Shown here piece after piece: positions 1 through 6,661 of a stretch of 26,491 bases of DNA. The stretch's first letter is position 1. The number at the start of each line of letters is the position of its first letter. Made by a program: the position numbers and the translations under genes. The notes below the pieces were generated by a model. It was not told the DNA's origin. It saw only the letters and a list, made by a program, of their open reading frames with translations, and searched no databases. The stretch is taken from NCBI GenBank assembly GCA_031390425.1, contig JANMTL010000043.1, forward strand, positions 1 to 26,491. Reading direction: 5' to 3'. This DNA comes from PBB1 sp031390425 (lineage in GTDB: Bacteria; Pseudomonadota; Gammaproteobacteria; Burkholderiales; Burkholderiaceae_C).

Positions 1-408
1 AATGTGAATCCGCTGGGTCAAGTCAGCGTGTTCGCGACGGATACGGCTTCTGACAGTTGCGGCACAGGATGTAATTTGAACGGCTTGGCGTTGCCTGGGC
101 TGGTCGGAGGCGATTGGGAGTTGGTTTTTCGCCTAGGCGACGCGGGTTTCGACGGTATTCAAACATTTTCGTGGACCACCTCTGACTTCGGACTGACGGA
201 GGCTGATTTTGGGTTGGTTGGAGTGCGCGCACAGCAGTTGTGCCCCGCTGGAACGACGCTTCCTTCAGAGTCCTGCAAAGACAGCGACAAAGCCTTCGGA
301 ACTCCGGGCGACGGCGGCGGACAAAACGAGATTCCTGAACCCGCCACGCTGGGACTCGTGGGCTTGGCTTTGGTGGCTGCAGCAATGTCACGCCGCCGTA
401 AGCTGTAA
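1..408 (+). CDS. PEP-CTERM sorting domain protein, 5' end outside window
   Basis: The reading frame is open at the left edge, so the start lies upstream; the GTG at base 4 is only the first possible start inside the window. The visible 135 residues look like the end of a secreted beta-rich protein, with two paired cysteines (DSCGTGC) and a later C-x11-C. A Gly-rich linker follows, then a PEP-CTERM tail: the PEPATLGLVGL motif, a short hydrophobic helix and the basic end SRRRKL. In this family the tail directs the exported protein to an exosortase, which cleaves it for anchoring or release at the envelope, often with exopolysaccharide. The exact function is not recognisable. A hairpin terminator follows the stop by 15 bases. 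Confidence 0.85.
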   Translation, partial: NVNPLGQVSVFATDTASDSCGTGCNLNGLALPGLVGGDWELVFRLGDAGFDGIQTFSWTTSDFGLTEADFGLVGVRAQQLCPAGTTLPSESCKDSDKAFGTPGDGGGQNEIPEPATLGLVGLALVAAAMSRRRKL

Positions 409-423
409 GCGATTCGTAAACAA

Positions 424-456
424 ACAAAGCCCGTCTCGGCGGGCTTTGTTGCTTTT
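424..456. terminator. Rho-independent terminator shared by convergent genes
   Basis: A perfect 10-bp stem (ACAAAGCCCG / CGGGCTTTGT, 424-433 and 440-449) closes a 6-nt loop and is followed by a T-rich run (TTGCTTTT) on the plus strand. On the complement the stem is followed by TTGTTTGTTT. It lies between the PEP-CTERM gene and the convergent protease gene, so it probably terminates both. Confidence 0.85.
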
Positions 457-468
457 GTCGCAGCCGCT

Positions 469-2304
469 TTATCGCGTGACCTGCACTGCGCCGCTGGTCT
501 TGTTGCCTGCCGCATCAGCCGCCACGGCTTGGATCGTGTACGACCCCGCAGCGATTTTTCGCGTGTTCCAGGTGTACGCGAGGCTGCCGCCGCTGGCGCT
601 GGTCATCAGTCGCCCGTTGATGTAGAGCGATTGCTTGATGGCAGCAGCACCGTTGTTGTCGCTGGCCGACACCTTGATTTGCACGTTACCCGACACCTTG
701 CTTCCGCCGAGCGGATTGCTGATGGTGACCACCGGTGCAGTGGTGTCTGCAATGACGTTGTTGGCTACGTTGACCGGAACGCTGGCGGAGGCCTTGCTGT
801 TGCCTGCCGCATCGAATGCGTAAGCCATCAGGTCGACGGTGCCGTTGCCTACCTTCGTCGTGTCCCAACTGAACTGATACGGCGCTGCGGTGTCGGTGGC
901 CACCGTGCTGCCGTTCACCCGCAGTTCCACGCGGATCACGCCGACGTTGTCGCTGGCCAATACATCGACGGCCGTCAGACCGGCGACAGTCGCACTGCCC
1001 ACGGGTGCCGCGATGCCGACCGCAGGCGATTGCGTATCCGCTGCAACGGTCGTTGTGGCCGTGGCAGCAGCGACAGCCGCCGCTGCGTCGATGCGGCCGT
1101 AGCCGAAGTAGATGTCGCGTCCGGCGGTTCCGAGATCGACGGCGGTCGAGTACAGCAGGCTCTCGACCTGTGCTGCCGACAGTGCGGGCTTGGCTGCCAT
1201 CATCAACGCCACGACGCCAGCGGTGATCGGGGCCGAGAACGAAGTGCCGGAGGCCGCGCGGTAGCCGCCATCCGAGCCGGTGGTCCAAATGCCGACGCCG
1301 GGTGCGGACACGGCCACGTACTTGCCAAAGCTCGACCAACTGGCACGGGCGTCGGCCGAGTCGGTCGCCGACACCGGAATCATCGCTGTGCTCGCCAGCG
1401 AGCCGTCGTCCGTGCCGCTGTTGCCGGCGGACACGACCAGCACGCCTCCTTTGCTCTTAAGGTATGCGGCTGCGCTCTGCACCGCTGCGCTGGTGTAGAC
1501 GCCGCTGAAACTGGCGTTCGCCACGCGGGCACCGTTGTCTGCCGCAAAAGTGACGCCGGCCGCAATGGTGCTGTAGTACGCGTAGCCCGCGCTGTCGGAG
1601 ACCCGGATCGGCATGATCTTCGCCGCGCCTGCCACGCCCGAGACGCCGGCGCCGTTGTTGGTGATGGCCGCCGCCGCGCCTGCCACGGCGGTGCCGTGTC
1701 CGTTCACATCTGCCGTGTTGTTGTTGTTGTCGTAGAAATTCCAGCCGGCCACCAGCTTGGATGCCAGATCCGGGTGAGTGCCGAGCACGCCTGAATCGAG
1801 GATCGCAATGGTGATGCCAGCGCCCTGCGTTGCATCCCAGGCGCTTGCTGCGCGAATCACGGGCAGGTGCCACTCGCTGCCGCTGTACGGGTCATCGACG
1901 ACCAGGTCGGCGGGGATTCGCCGATCGAGTTCGGCAAACTTCAGATGCGGATGGTGCGCCAGCCGGGCCAGCACAGCGGTCTCCGATGCATGGGCTGGCA
2001 GATCAATGATGCGCAGCTCGCTTTTGCCAACGCGGCGCCCGACGCCTCCGTGAACCTTCGCGAGTTTCTCGAAATCACCGTCTGACAGGCCTGCGCGAGG
2101 CATGACCAGCAAGCGCCCTGGGGCCCAATCGGGCGCAGCTTGTGCAAATGCAGAATTTGCACCTGCCAGCCCGAAGCCTGCTATCAGGAGGCAGGCAGCC
2201 GTTGAAACCGCGTGTCGCTGCGGGGCGTGTTTGACGGCGATGTGTTTGCGGTTGTTGCGAGCGATGTGTGGCCGAGCGGCGGTGTTCAAAATGATGATTC
2301 CCAT
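469..2304 (-). CDS. Secreted S8 (subtilisin-like) serine protease with C-terminal Ig-like domains
   Basis: This is a 611-residue exported serine endopeptidase. The catalytic triad is visible: Asp170 in AILDSGV, His203 in NGHGTAVAG and Ser355 in GTSFSAP, with the oxyanion Asn295 in SAGNSG. A signal peptide (CLLIAGFGLAGANSAFA, cut near residue 54) precedes a short propeptide-like region (about 55-130). After the peptidase domain come two bacterial Ig-like repeats, each with a SPAV/TAPVV opening and an AYAFDAAGN or AVAADAAGN ending; such domains usually bind surfaces or partners. The ATG at 2304 was chosen; an in-frame GTG at 2388 would add 28 residues, and neither has a strong ribosome-binding site. 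The natural substrate is unknown. A c-di-GMP riboswitch lies 127 bases upstream on the same strand. Confidence 0.93.
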   Translation of the reverse strand: MGIIILNTAARPHIARNNRKHIAVKHAPQRHAVSTAACLLIAGFGLAGANSAFAQAAPDWAPGRLLVMPRAGLSDGDFEKLAKVHGGVGRRVGKSELRIIDLPAHASETAVLARLAHHPHLKFAELDRRIPADLVVDDPYSGSEWHLPVIRAASAWDATQGAGITIAILDSGVLGTHPDLASKLVAGWNFYDNNNNTADVNGHGTAVAGAAAAITNNGAGVSGVAGAAKIMPIRVSDSAGYAYYSTIAAGVTFAADNGARVANASFSGVYTSAAVQSAAAYLKSKGGVLVVSAGNSGTDDGSLASTAMIPVSATDSADARASWSSFGKYVAVSAPGVGIWTTGSDGGYRAASGTSFSAPITAGVVALMMAAKPALSAAQVESLLYSTAVDLGTAGRDIYFGYGRIDAAAAVAAATATTTVAADTQSPAVGIAAPVGSATVAGLTAVDVLASDNVGVIRVELRVNGSTVATDTAAPYQFSWDTTKVGNGTVDLMAYAFDAAGNSKASASVPVNVANNVIADTTAPVVTISNPLGGSKVSGNVQIKVSASDNNGAAAIKQSLYINGRLMTSASGGSLAYTWNTRKIAAGSYTIQAVAADAAGNKTSGAVQVTR

Positions 2305-2399
2305 GCGTTGCGGCTGGCTTCCAGACCGGCGGCACTGCGCATCGATGAACCCCGTAAGCACGCAACACACCCGCAAAAGGCGCGCCACTGCTCAGGAAC

Positions 2400-2423
2400 C
2401 CACAGCGCTTCGGCACGCTGTGG
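2400..2423 (-). promoter_or_regulatory. Hairpin between riboswitch and protease gene (possible expression platform)
   Basis: A perfect 8-bp inverted repeat (CCACAGCG / CGCTGTGG with an 8-nt loop) begins 8 bases past the 3' end of the c-di-GMP aptamer on the complement strand. No U-tract follows, so it is not a standard intrinsic terminator. It may be part of the expression platform or a spacer hairpin. If the GTG at 2388 is the start, the hairpin would sit just upstream of it. Confidence 0.45.
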
Positions 2424-2430
2424 AGGCTCA

Positions 2431-2520
2431 CTCTGGCAGTCCTGCCGTCCTGGGGCCGAGGCCCTTTAGACCGTTGACTTTGCGTCCCCTGCTTTCGCAG
2501 GGTTTGCCCTTTTCAGAGGG
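2431..2520 (-). promoter_or_regulatory. Cyclic di-GMP-I (GEMM-I) riboswitch
   Basis: Read on the complement strand, this shows the class I c-di-GMP aptamer in order. GGGCAAACC (2509-2501) leads into a GNRA-capped hairpin CCCUGC-GAAA-GCAGGG (2502-2487). The signature GACGCAAAG (2486-2478) follows, then a second arm containing GUCUAA facing AGGAC and closed by GGGCC/GGCCC. Outer closing strands are CUCU/AGAG and GGCA/UGCC. These match the family core, including the tetraloop and its receptor arm. The aptamer senses the second messenger c-di-GMP in the mRNA leader. The next gene on this strand is the secreted S8 protease, its presumed target. Whether ligand turns expression on or off cannot be told. 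Confidence 0.92.
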
Positions 2521-2756
2521 GTTGTCTCGCGCCCGTTAGCTGCTGTTGTCGAAAGGTCAGCAGCGTGCGCACGACAAGACATCCGTCTGTCTTGATTTTC
2601 GGGTCGCGTTGGTCCTACTTAACCAAACTTGAGTCACCAGACGTACGTCGATGTAAGTATTTGTGCAACGAGTGACTGGGTCGCTTACCTGAGTTTCGCA
2701 GCGAACAGGCAGGCCTTCAAATCGGCGCCCAGCACATCGAACGTCGTTGCCGGATC
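2521..2756. other. Intergenic region between riboswitch leader and methyltransferase gene
   Basis: No gene is seen. The region must hold the promoter for the riboswitch transcript (leftward) and probably one for the methyltransferase (rightward). TTGATT (2593-2598) with TACTTA about 18 bases further on is a weak sigma-70-like pair on the plus strand. A 7-bp hairpin CAAGACA/TGTCTTG (2575-2581, 2588-2594) and the 10-bp palindrome GACGTACGTC (2640-2649) are possible protein-binding or RNA structures. The segment is visibly less GC-rich than the flanking genes, as expected for promoter DNA. Confidence 0.4.
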
Positions 2757-3626
2757 ATGATTGGCATGCTCATTCGTCAGGTCACCGACACCGCCCTGTG
2801 GGTCGCGATGTACCGCGCCTGCGAGTCGGATCGGCCCGATGCGCACTTTCATGACCCGCATGCACGCCGCATGGCGGGGCATTGGGGGTTGGAGATCGTC
2901 CGCGGCCTGCCGCATGCCCAATCGATGGCGTGGTCGATCATCGTTCGCACCGTCGTGATGGATGAACTCATCCTGCGCTGTGTCAGGCTGGGCGCCGGCA
3001 CGGTGGTCAACCTCGGTGCGGGGCTGGACACGCGGGCCCTCCGACTGCCGCTGCCCGCCACGCTCAACTGGTTCGACGGCGATCTGCCCGAGATGGTGGC
3101 CTATCGCCATGACTGCTTACACGGCGAAACGCCGGTCTGCAAGCACACGAACCTCGCCGCCGACCTGAGCGATGCGGCGGCGCGCAAGGCGGTGTTGGTC
3201 GCTGCGCGCAAGTGCCGAAGCCCGCTGCTGGTGCTGACCGAGGGCCTGTTGGTCTACCTGGCGCCGGAGCAGGTCAGCGCGCTGGCGCAGCAGTTGCGCG
3301 GCGAGCCGCAGGCCCGCTGGTGGATCACCGATCTGGTGACGCCCTGGCTGCTGGAGTCGGTGGGCTTGTCGTGGCAGCCGTATCTGATGGCAGCCCGCGC
3401 GCCGTTCCGATTCGCTCAGGCGGACAGCGCCCGTTTCTTCGAGCCGCTGGGCTGGCATGAGACCGAATTTCGATCGATCTGGGAGGAAGCGCAGCGACTG
3501 CAGCGCCTGCCGCCGCTGGCGTCGTGGTGGAACGTTTTCGGCCAGCCATTCACGCCCGGTGCGCATGCGGTCTTGCGGCGCATGGCAGGTGTTTCGCTGC
3601 TCGAGCGAATCGAGCTGCCCGCTTGA
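2757..3626 (+). CDS. Class I SAM-dependent methyltransferase, leucine carboxyl methyltransferase (LCMT) family
   Basis: A 289-residue protein of the LCMT-like family (PF04072 type). The SAM-binding loop VVNLGAGLDTRALRL starts at residue 83. An acidic strand end follows (FDGDLP, 106-111), and the family motif TEGLLVYL lies at 161-168. In bacteria these enzymes methylate carboxyl or hydroxyl groups on small molecules or polyketide-type products; the substrate here cannot be inferred. The start is the first ATG at 2757, with a second ATG three codons later; neither has a strong ribosome-binding site. It stands alone, divergent from the riboswitch/protease unit and convergent with the glycosyltransferase gene. 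Confidence 0.85.
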   Translation: MIGMLIRQVTDTALWVAMYRACESDRPDAHFHDPHARRMAGHWGLEIVRGLPHAQSMAWSIIVRTVVMDELILRCVRLGAGTVVNLGAGLDTRALRLPLPATLNWFDGDLPEMVAYRHDCLHGETPVCKHTNLAADLSDAAARKAVLVAARKCRSPLLVLTEGLLVYLAPEQVSALAQQLRGEPQARWWITDLVTPWLLESVGLSWQPYLMAARAPFRFAQADSARFFEPLGWHETEFRSIWEEAQRLQRLPPLASWWNVFGQPFTPGAHAVLRRMAGVSLLERIELPA

Positions 3627-3964
3627 TTGGGCAACTGATCGACGGGCGGTTGCGCCGATCCACCGGGATTTTCTCGCTGGCCACGATCTTCGTCGTGGCG
3701 CGTCGTGCCGGGTGGGCCAGATCGCGTGACTCGTCGGCGGGTCTCTGAAAGTTGTGCCCGCCGCGTCAGCGCGGGCGGCCTCGACCGACCCAACCCCCTC
3801 TGGCAACAGGGTCTGGCGCGCCACTTTCCGGGCTGAGCCGACGCTGCTGCCAGCGATCATCGCCAGGCGGTTTTCTGTGCGGGCGCTGTTTCGGGCAGTC
3901 GGCACGGCCCGCTCGACCGCGAGCGTCGTTGCAGACGATGAAAACGCTCTACCGCCTGTACGGA
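3627..3964. other. Non-coding gap between convergent genes
   Basis: 338 bases separate the methyltransferase and the convergent glycosyltransferase. Several overlapping open frames exist, but all are Arg/Ala/Pro-rich and typical of GC-rich chance ORFs. A 6-bp hairpin GCCCGC/GCGGGC lies around 3757-3777 without a T-tract, so no clear terminator is seen. I can assign nothing else. Confidence 0.4.
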
Positions 3965-5068
3965 TCAGGCCGACCTGGCAGCCGCCGGTGTCTGTAACAG
4001 TGGCAGGTCACCGGTGCGGGACAGCACGTCGTTCACCGTGATTTGGTCCATCGTCGCACCCGTCACTGCACGCAGCAGCGGGTCGTGGTTCAACGGCGGG
4101 CTGGCGCCGAACAGGCCGAGGCTGGGCAGGCCGCTGGCGGCCGCCATGTTCAGCACGCCGGTGTCGTTGCCGATGCAGAAATCGCAGTTCCGCAGCGCTG
4201 CCGCCGAGACCAGCACCGAGGCCTGGCACAGCGGGCGTACGGCAGCACGCAGGTGAGGCGCGACCGCAGCGACGATGTCGCGGGCCAGCGACTGCTCGGC
4301 CGGGCCGCCGAGCAGCAGCACCCCGGCGCCGGTGTCCGCCAGCGCTTCGGCGAGTGCCGCAAAGCGCTCGGTGCCCCAGTTGCGGCGGCGATCCGACGAG
4401 CCGATGGCGAATGCGTAGCGCGGTCGCGGCAGATCGGCCAGTTGTGCGGCCAGCGTGAGCACCATCTCCTGCGGCACATTCAGCCGGGGCACCACCGGCA
4501 CGCTGACCAGGCCGTGCGCCAGCGCGAGGGCGGTCGCTTCGGGGTAGACCCAGTTACCCGGCCCCCGATGGCGCCGGATGTAGGGCGGCGCGTTGAGGAA
4601 CAAGCGCTCGGTCAGCGTGAAGCCGAAGCCGGCACGGTGCCGCACGCCGGCCAGCCGCGCCAGCAGCCCGTGCCGAAAGCGTCCGGAGAAAATATAGATG
4701 CGCCCGATGCGCAAACGGCGCAGTTCGCGCGCGAACGACCACTGCTCGCGCCAGCCGTCGTGCCGTCCGCGAACACCTTCCTCGCGGCGCGGACGGCGGT
4801 CGAACTCGATGACGCGCGAGACGGTCGGCTCGGCCGACAGCAGCTCGGTCGCCCGACTGGACGGGCGTGCGATGACCGTGACCTGCCCGCCGGCGCTGCG
4901 CGCAGCGATCGCTCGGATGTAGGGCAGGTGCCAAATCAAGTCGCCGATGCCCTTGTGGGGGACCACCACGGCGGTTGAGATGTCGAGCTCGGGAGAGGAT
5001 GTCACGGGTGGAGCGGCAACCCCTGGGGGTTCAGTTGCGGACGTCAACGATGCAGCGGTCGCGGGCAT
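3965..5068 (-). CDS. Glycosyltransferase family 9 (heptosyltransferase-like) protein
   Basis: A 367-residue protein with the two-lobed GT-B fold of ADP-heptose:LPS heptosyltransferases. The N-terminal lobe opens with VVVPHKGIGDLIWHLP (about residues 34-49). The C-terminal donor-binding lobe carries IGNDTGVLNMAAASGLPSL near residue 300, close to the family motif GNDSGxxHxAAALGxP. The usual His after the GNDTG segment is replaced by Asn. Members add sugars, usually heptose, to LPS core or other envelope glycans; the acceptor is unknown. An extra Ala/Thr/Pro-rich stretch of about 30 residues precedes the first strand, so the true start could be further in. The ElyC-like gene lies 71 bases upstream on the same strand, suggesting an envelope operon. 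Confidence 0.88.
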   Translation of the reverse strand: MPATAASLTSATEPPGVAAPPVTSSPELDISTAVVVPHKGIGDLIWHLPYIRAIAARSAGGQVTVIARPSSRATELLSAEPTVSRVIEFDRRPRREEGVRGRHDGWREQWSFARELRRLRIGRIYIFSGRFRHGLLARLAGVRHRAGFGFTLTERLFLNAPPYIRRHRGPGNWVYPEATALALAHGLVSVPVVPRLNVPQEMVLTLAAQLADLPRPRYAFAIGSSDRRRNWGTERFAALAEALADTGAGVLLLGGPAEQSLARDIVAAVAPHLRAAVRPLCQASVLVSAAALRNCDFCIGNDTGVLNMAAASGLPSLGLFGASPPLNHDPLLRAVTGATMDQITVNDVLSRTGDLPLLQTPAAARSA

Positions 5069-5139
5069 CGGTAGAAGGGTGAATTATTTGGTGTCGAAGC
5101 GTACCTCAGAGCCGGGCTGTTTTTGAAGATACCGGCCGA

Positions 5140-5976
5140 TCAGGCGCCCAGCGTCCGGCCCAGCCATTCCCGCAGCACCAGGCGCACGCGCTCGAAGCCG
5201 GCCGACGAAGGCATCCAGGCGAGCACCGGAATCTCGATCGGCGCCGCCAGCCCCATCGGCGCGGCTTCGATGCGCATCCCGTCGCTGCGTGCAGCTTCTT
5301 CGAACAGCCGCATCGCCCGCTGCATGTGCCAGCCGCGCGTCACCAGCAGGATGTGCTGGACGCCGGCTTCGCGCATCAGCGCGACGCTGCGGCCTGCGTT
5401 CTCGCGGGTGTCGCGGGATTCCGACTCTGCCCAGCGCAGCGGACGGCCGTATTCCTGGATGGCGATGCGCGCCGCCACGTCGGCCTCGGCGGTGCCCGGG
5501 CGGTTGCCCCAGCCGATGCCGCCGCTGAACGCCACCGGCCAGCCGGTTTCGCGGCCCAGCCACAGGCCGTAGCGCAGACTCTCCAGCGAATACGAAGACA
5601 GGTTGCTGGTGCCGTACTCCGGCGCGTAGGGCTCGACGCCGCCCCCCAGAACCACGATCGCGACCCGGCTGTTGCCGCTGCGTTTGTCGACCCCCGCCGA
5701 TTTCCCCGCGGCCCGCAGCTCGGCAATGCGCTCGGGTCGCAGCGGCGGCGAGGCGGTCAGCAGCAGCGGCTCGATGACGCGGGCGAAGCCGCTGCATGCG
5801 GTGAGCCAGAGGCCGCCGACGCTCGCCAGAACGATGAACCAGCCCCAGCCGCGTCGACGCAGCATCAGCCGGGCGCCCAGCAACAACGCCAATAACAGCG
5901 GCACCGGGGGCAGAACCAAGGCGGTGAGCGCCGGTTTCCAGGCCTCGATGCCGAGCAGGCTGAGAATGCTGTGCAA
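5140..5976 (-). CDS. YdcF/ElyC-family envelope protein (DUF218)
   Basis: The product is 278 residues if it starts at the TTG at 5976 (MHSILSLLGIEAWKP...). This is the best start I see because upstream sequence in this frame is low-quality coding. Two membrane segments lie at about residues 17-34 and 47-60, followed by a DUF218 domain. That domain has VAIVVLGGG near residue 100, SFSGG-like VAFSGGIGW, a DTRENA motif and LLVTRGWHMQRA. This architecture matches ElyC of E. coli, which affects peptidoglycan synthesis and lipid-carrier use. The biochemical activity of the family is not settled. It is upstream of, and probably co-transcribed with, the family 9 glycosyltransferase, and divergent from the DUF748 gene. 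Confidence 0.85.
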   Translation of the reverse strand: MHSILSLLGIEAWKPALTALVLPPVPLLLALLLGARLMLRRRGWGWFIVLASVGGLWLTACSGFARVIEPLLLTASPPLRPERIAELRAAGKSAGVDKRSGNSRVAIVVLGGGVEPYAPEYGTSNLSSYSLESLRYGLWLGRETGWPVAFSGGIGWGNRPGTAEADVAARIAIQEYGRPLRWAESESRDTRENAGRSVALMREAGVQHILLVTRGWHMQRAMRLFEEAARSDGMRIEAAPMGLAAPIEIPVLAWMPSSAGFERVRLVLREWLGRTLGA

Positions 5977-6091
5977 GGTGGGCTTTCGGTTCAGAACGCA
6001 AAGGCCACATTGTGATCGCGCCTCGTTGCGTGACACGATCGGCAGCCGCGCGGTTGACGCCGCACGAGGCCCCTCGGCCAGGAGACAAACA

Positions 6092-6661
6092 GTGAAGTGG
6101 TTGCGACGTTTCGCGTGGGCAGCGATCGGGATGCTGGGCTTGTGGGCGCTGGCGTGGCTGGTCGTGCCGCCGCTGCTGAAGTCGCAGGTGCAGCAGCGGC
6201 TGGGCAGCGCGCTCGGCCGAACTGTCGCGCTCGGCGAGGTGAGTTTCAGCCCGTGGTCGCTCGAACTGACGGTGCGCGACATCGTGATCGGTGGCGTGCC
6301 GATCGACGCCGCAGGTGCGCCCGCTCCATCGGCAGCAGCGGCCTCAGCGGCAGCCACGGCCTCGGCCTCGGCCGCAGCCGCCCCGCTGTTGAAGGTCGCA
6401 CGCGCTTATGTCAACGCCGACATCAGTTCGCTGCTGCGCCGCGCGCCGGTGATCGAAGCCTTCGAGGTCGATGCGCCCGAGCTGCGGGTGGCGCGCACTG
6501 CCGCGGGCCACTACGACATCGACGACCTGATCGCCCGCTTCAAGCCCGCCGTGCCGGAGCCCCCGGCCTCCGAGCCGGTGCGCTTCGCGCTTTACAACCT
6601 GCAGGTGCGTGACGCGGCGGTGTTCTTCGATGACCGTCCGGTCGGTCAGCGTACCGGTTGA
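6092..6661 (+). CDS. DUF748 (AsmA-like) protein, N-terminal part of a frame-split gene
   Basis: 189 residues beginning at a GTG with a good AGGAG site 7 bases upstream. An N-terminal membrane anchor (about residues 8-28) is followed by VPPLLKSQVQQRLGSALGRTV and FSPWSLELTVRDI, the standard opening of DUF748 proteins. These are inner-membrane-anchored periplasmic proteins related to AsmA/TamB/YhdP, a superfamily linked to lipid transport and outer-membrane homeostasis. The sequence ends abruptly after VFFDDRPVGQRTG, where family members continue with a (T/D)xLNLSLPFLxNLP segment. That continuation is present in the next reading frame at 6658, so a shift near 6652 has cut one gene into two. A low-complexity Ala-rich stretch lies around residues 75-107. 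Confidence 0.85.
   Translation: MKWLRRFAWAAIGMLGLWALAWLVVPPLLKSQVQQRLGSALGRTVALGEVSFSPWSLELTVRDIVIGGVPIDAAGAPAPSAAAASAAATASASAAAAPLLKVARAYVNADISSLLRRAPVIEAFEVDAPELRVARTAAGHYDIDDLIARFKPAVPEPPASEPVRFALYNLQVRDAAVFFDDRPVGQRTG

Noticed and set aside
6634..6661. Programmed -1 ribosomal frameshift joining the two DUF748 parts
   Set aside because: No X-XXY-YYZ slippery heptamer and no obvious downstream pseudoknot are visible; a 1-nt deletion or sequencing error explains the break more simply.
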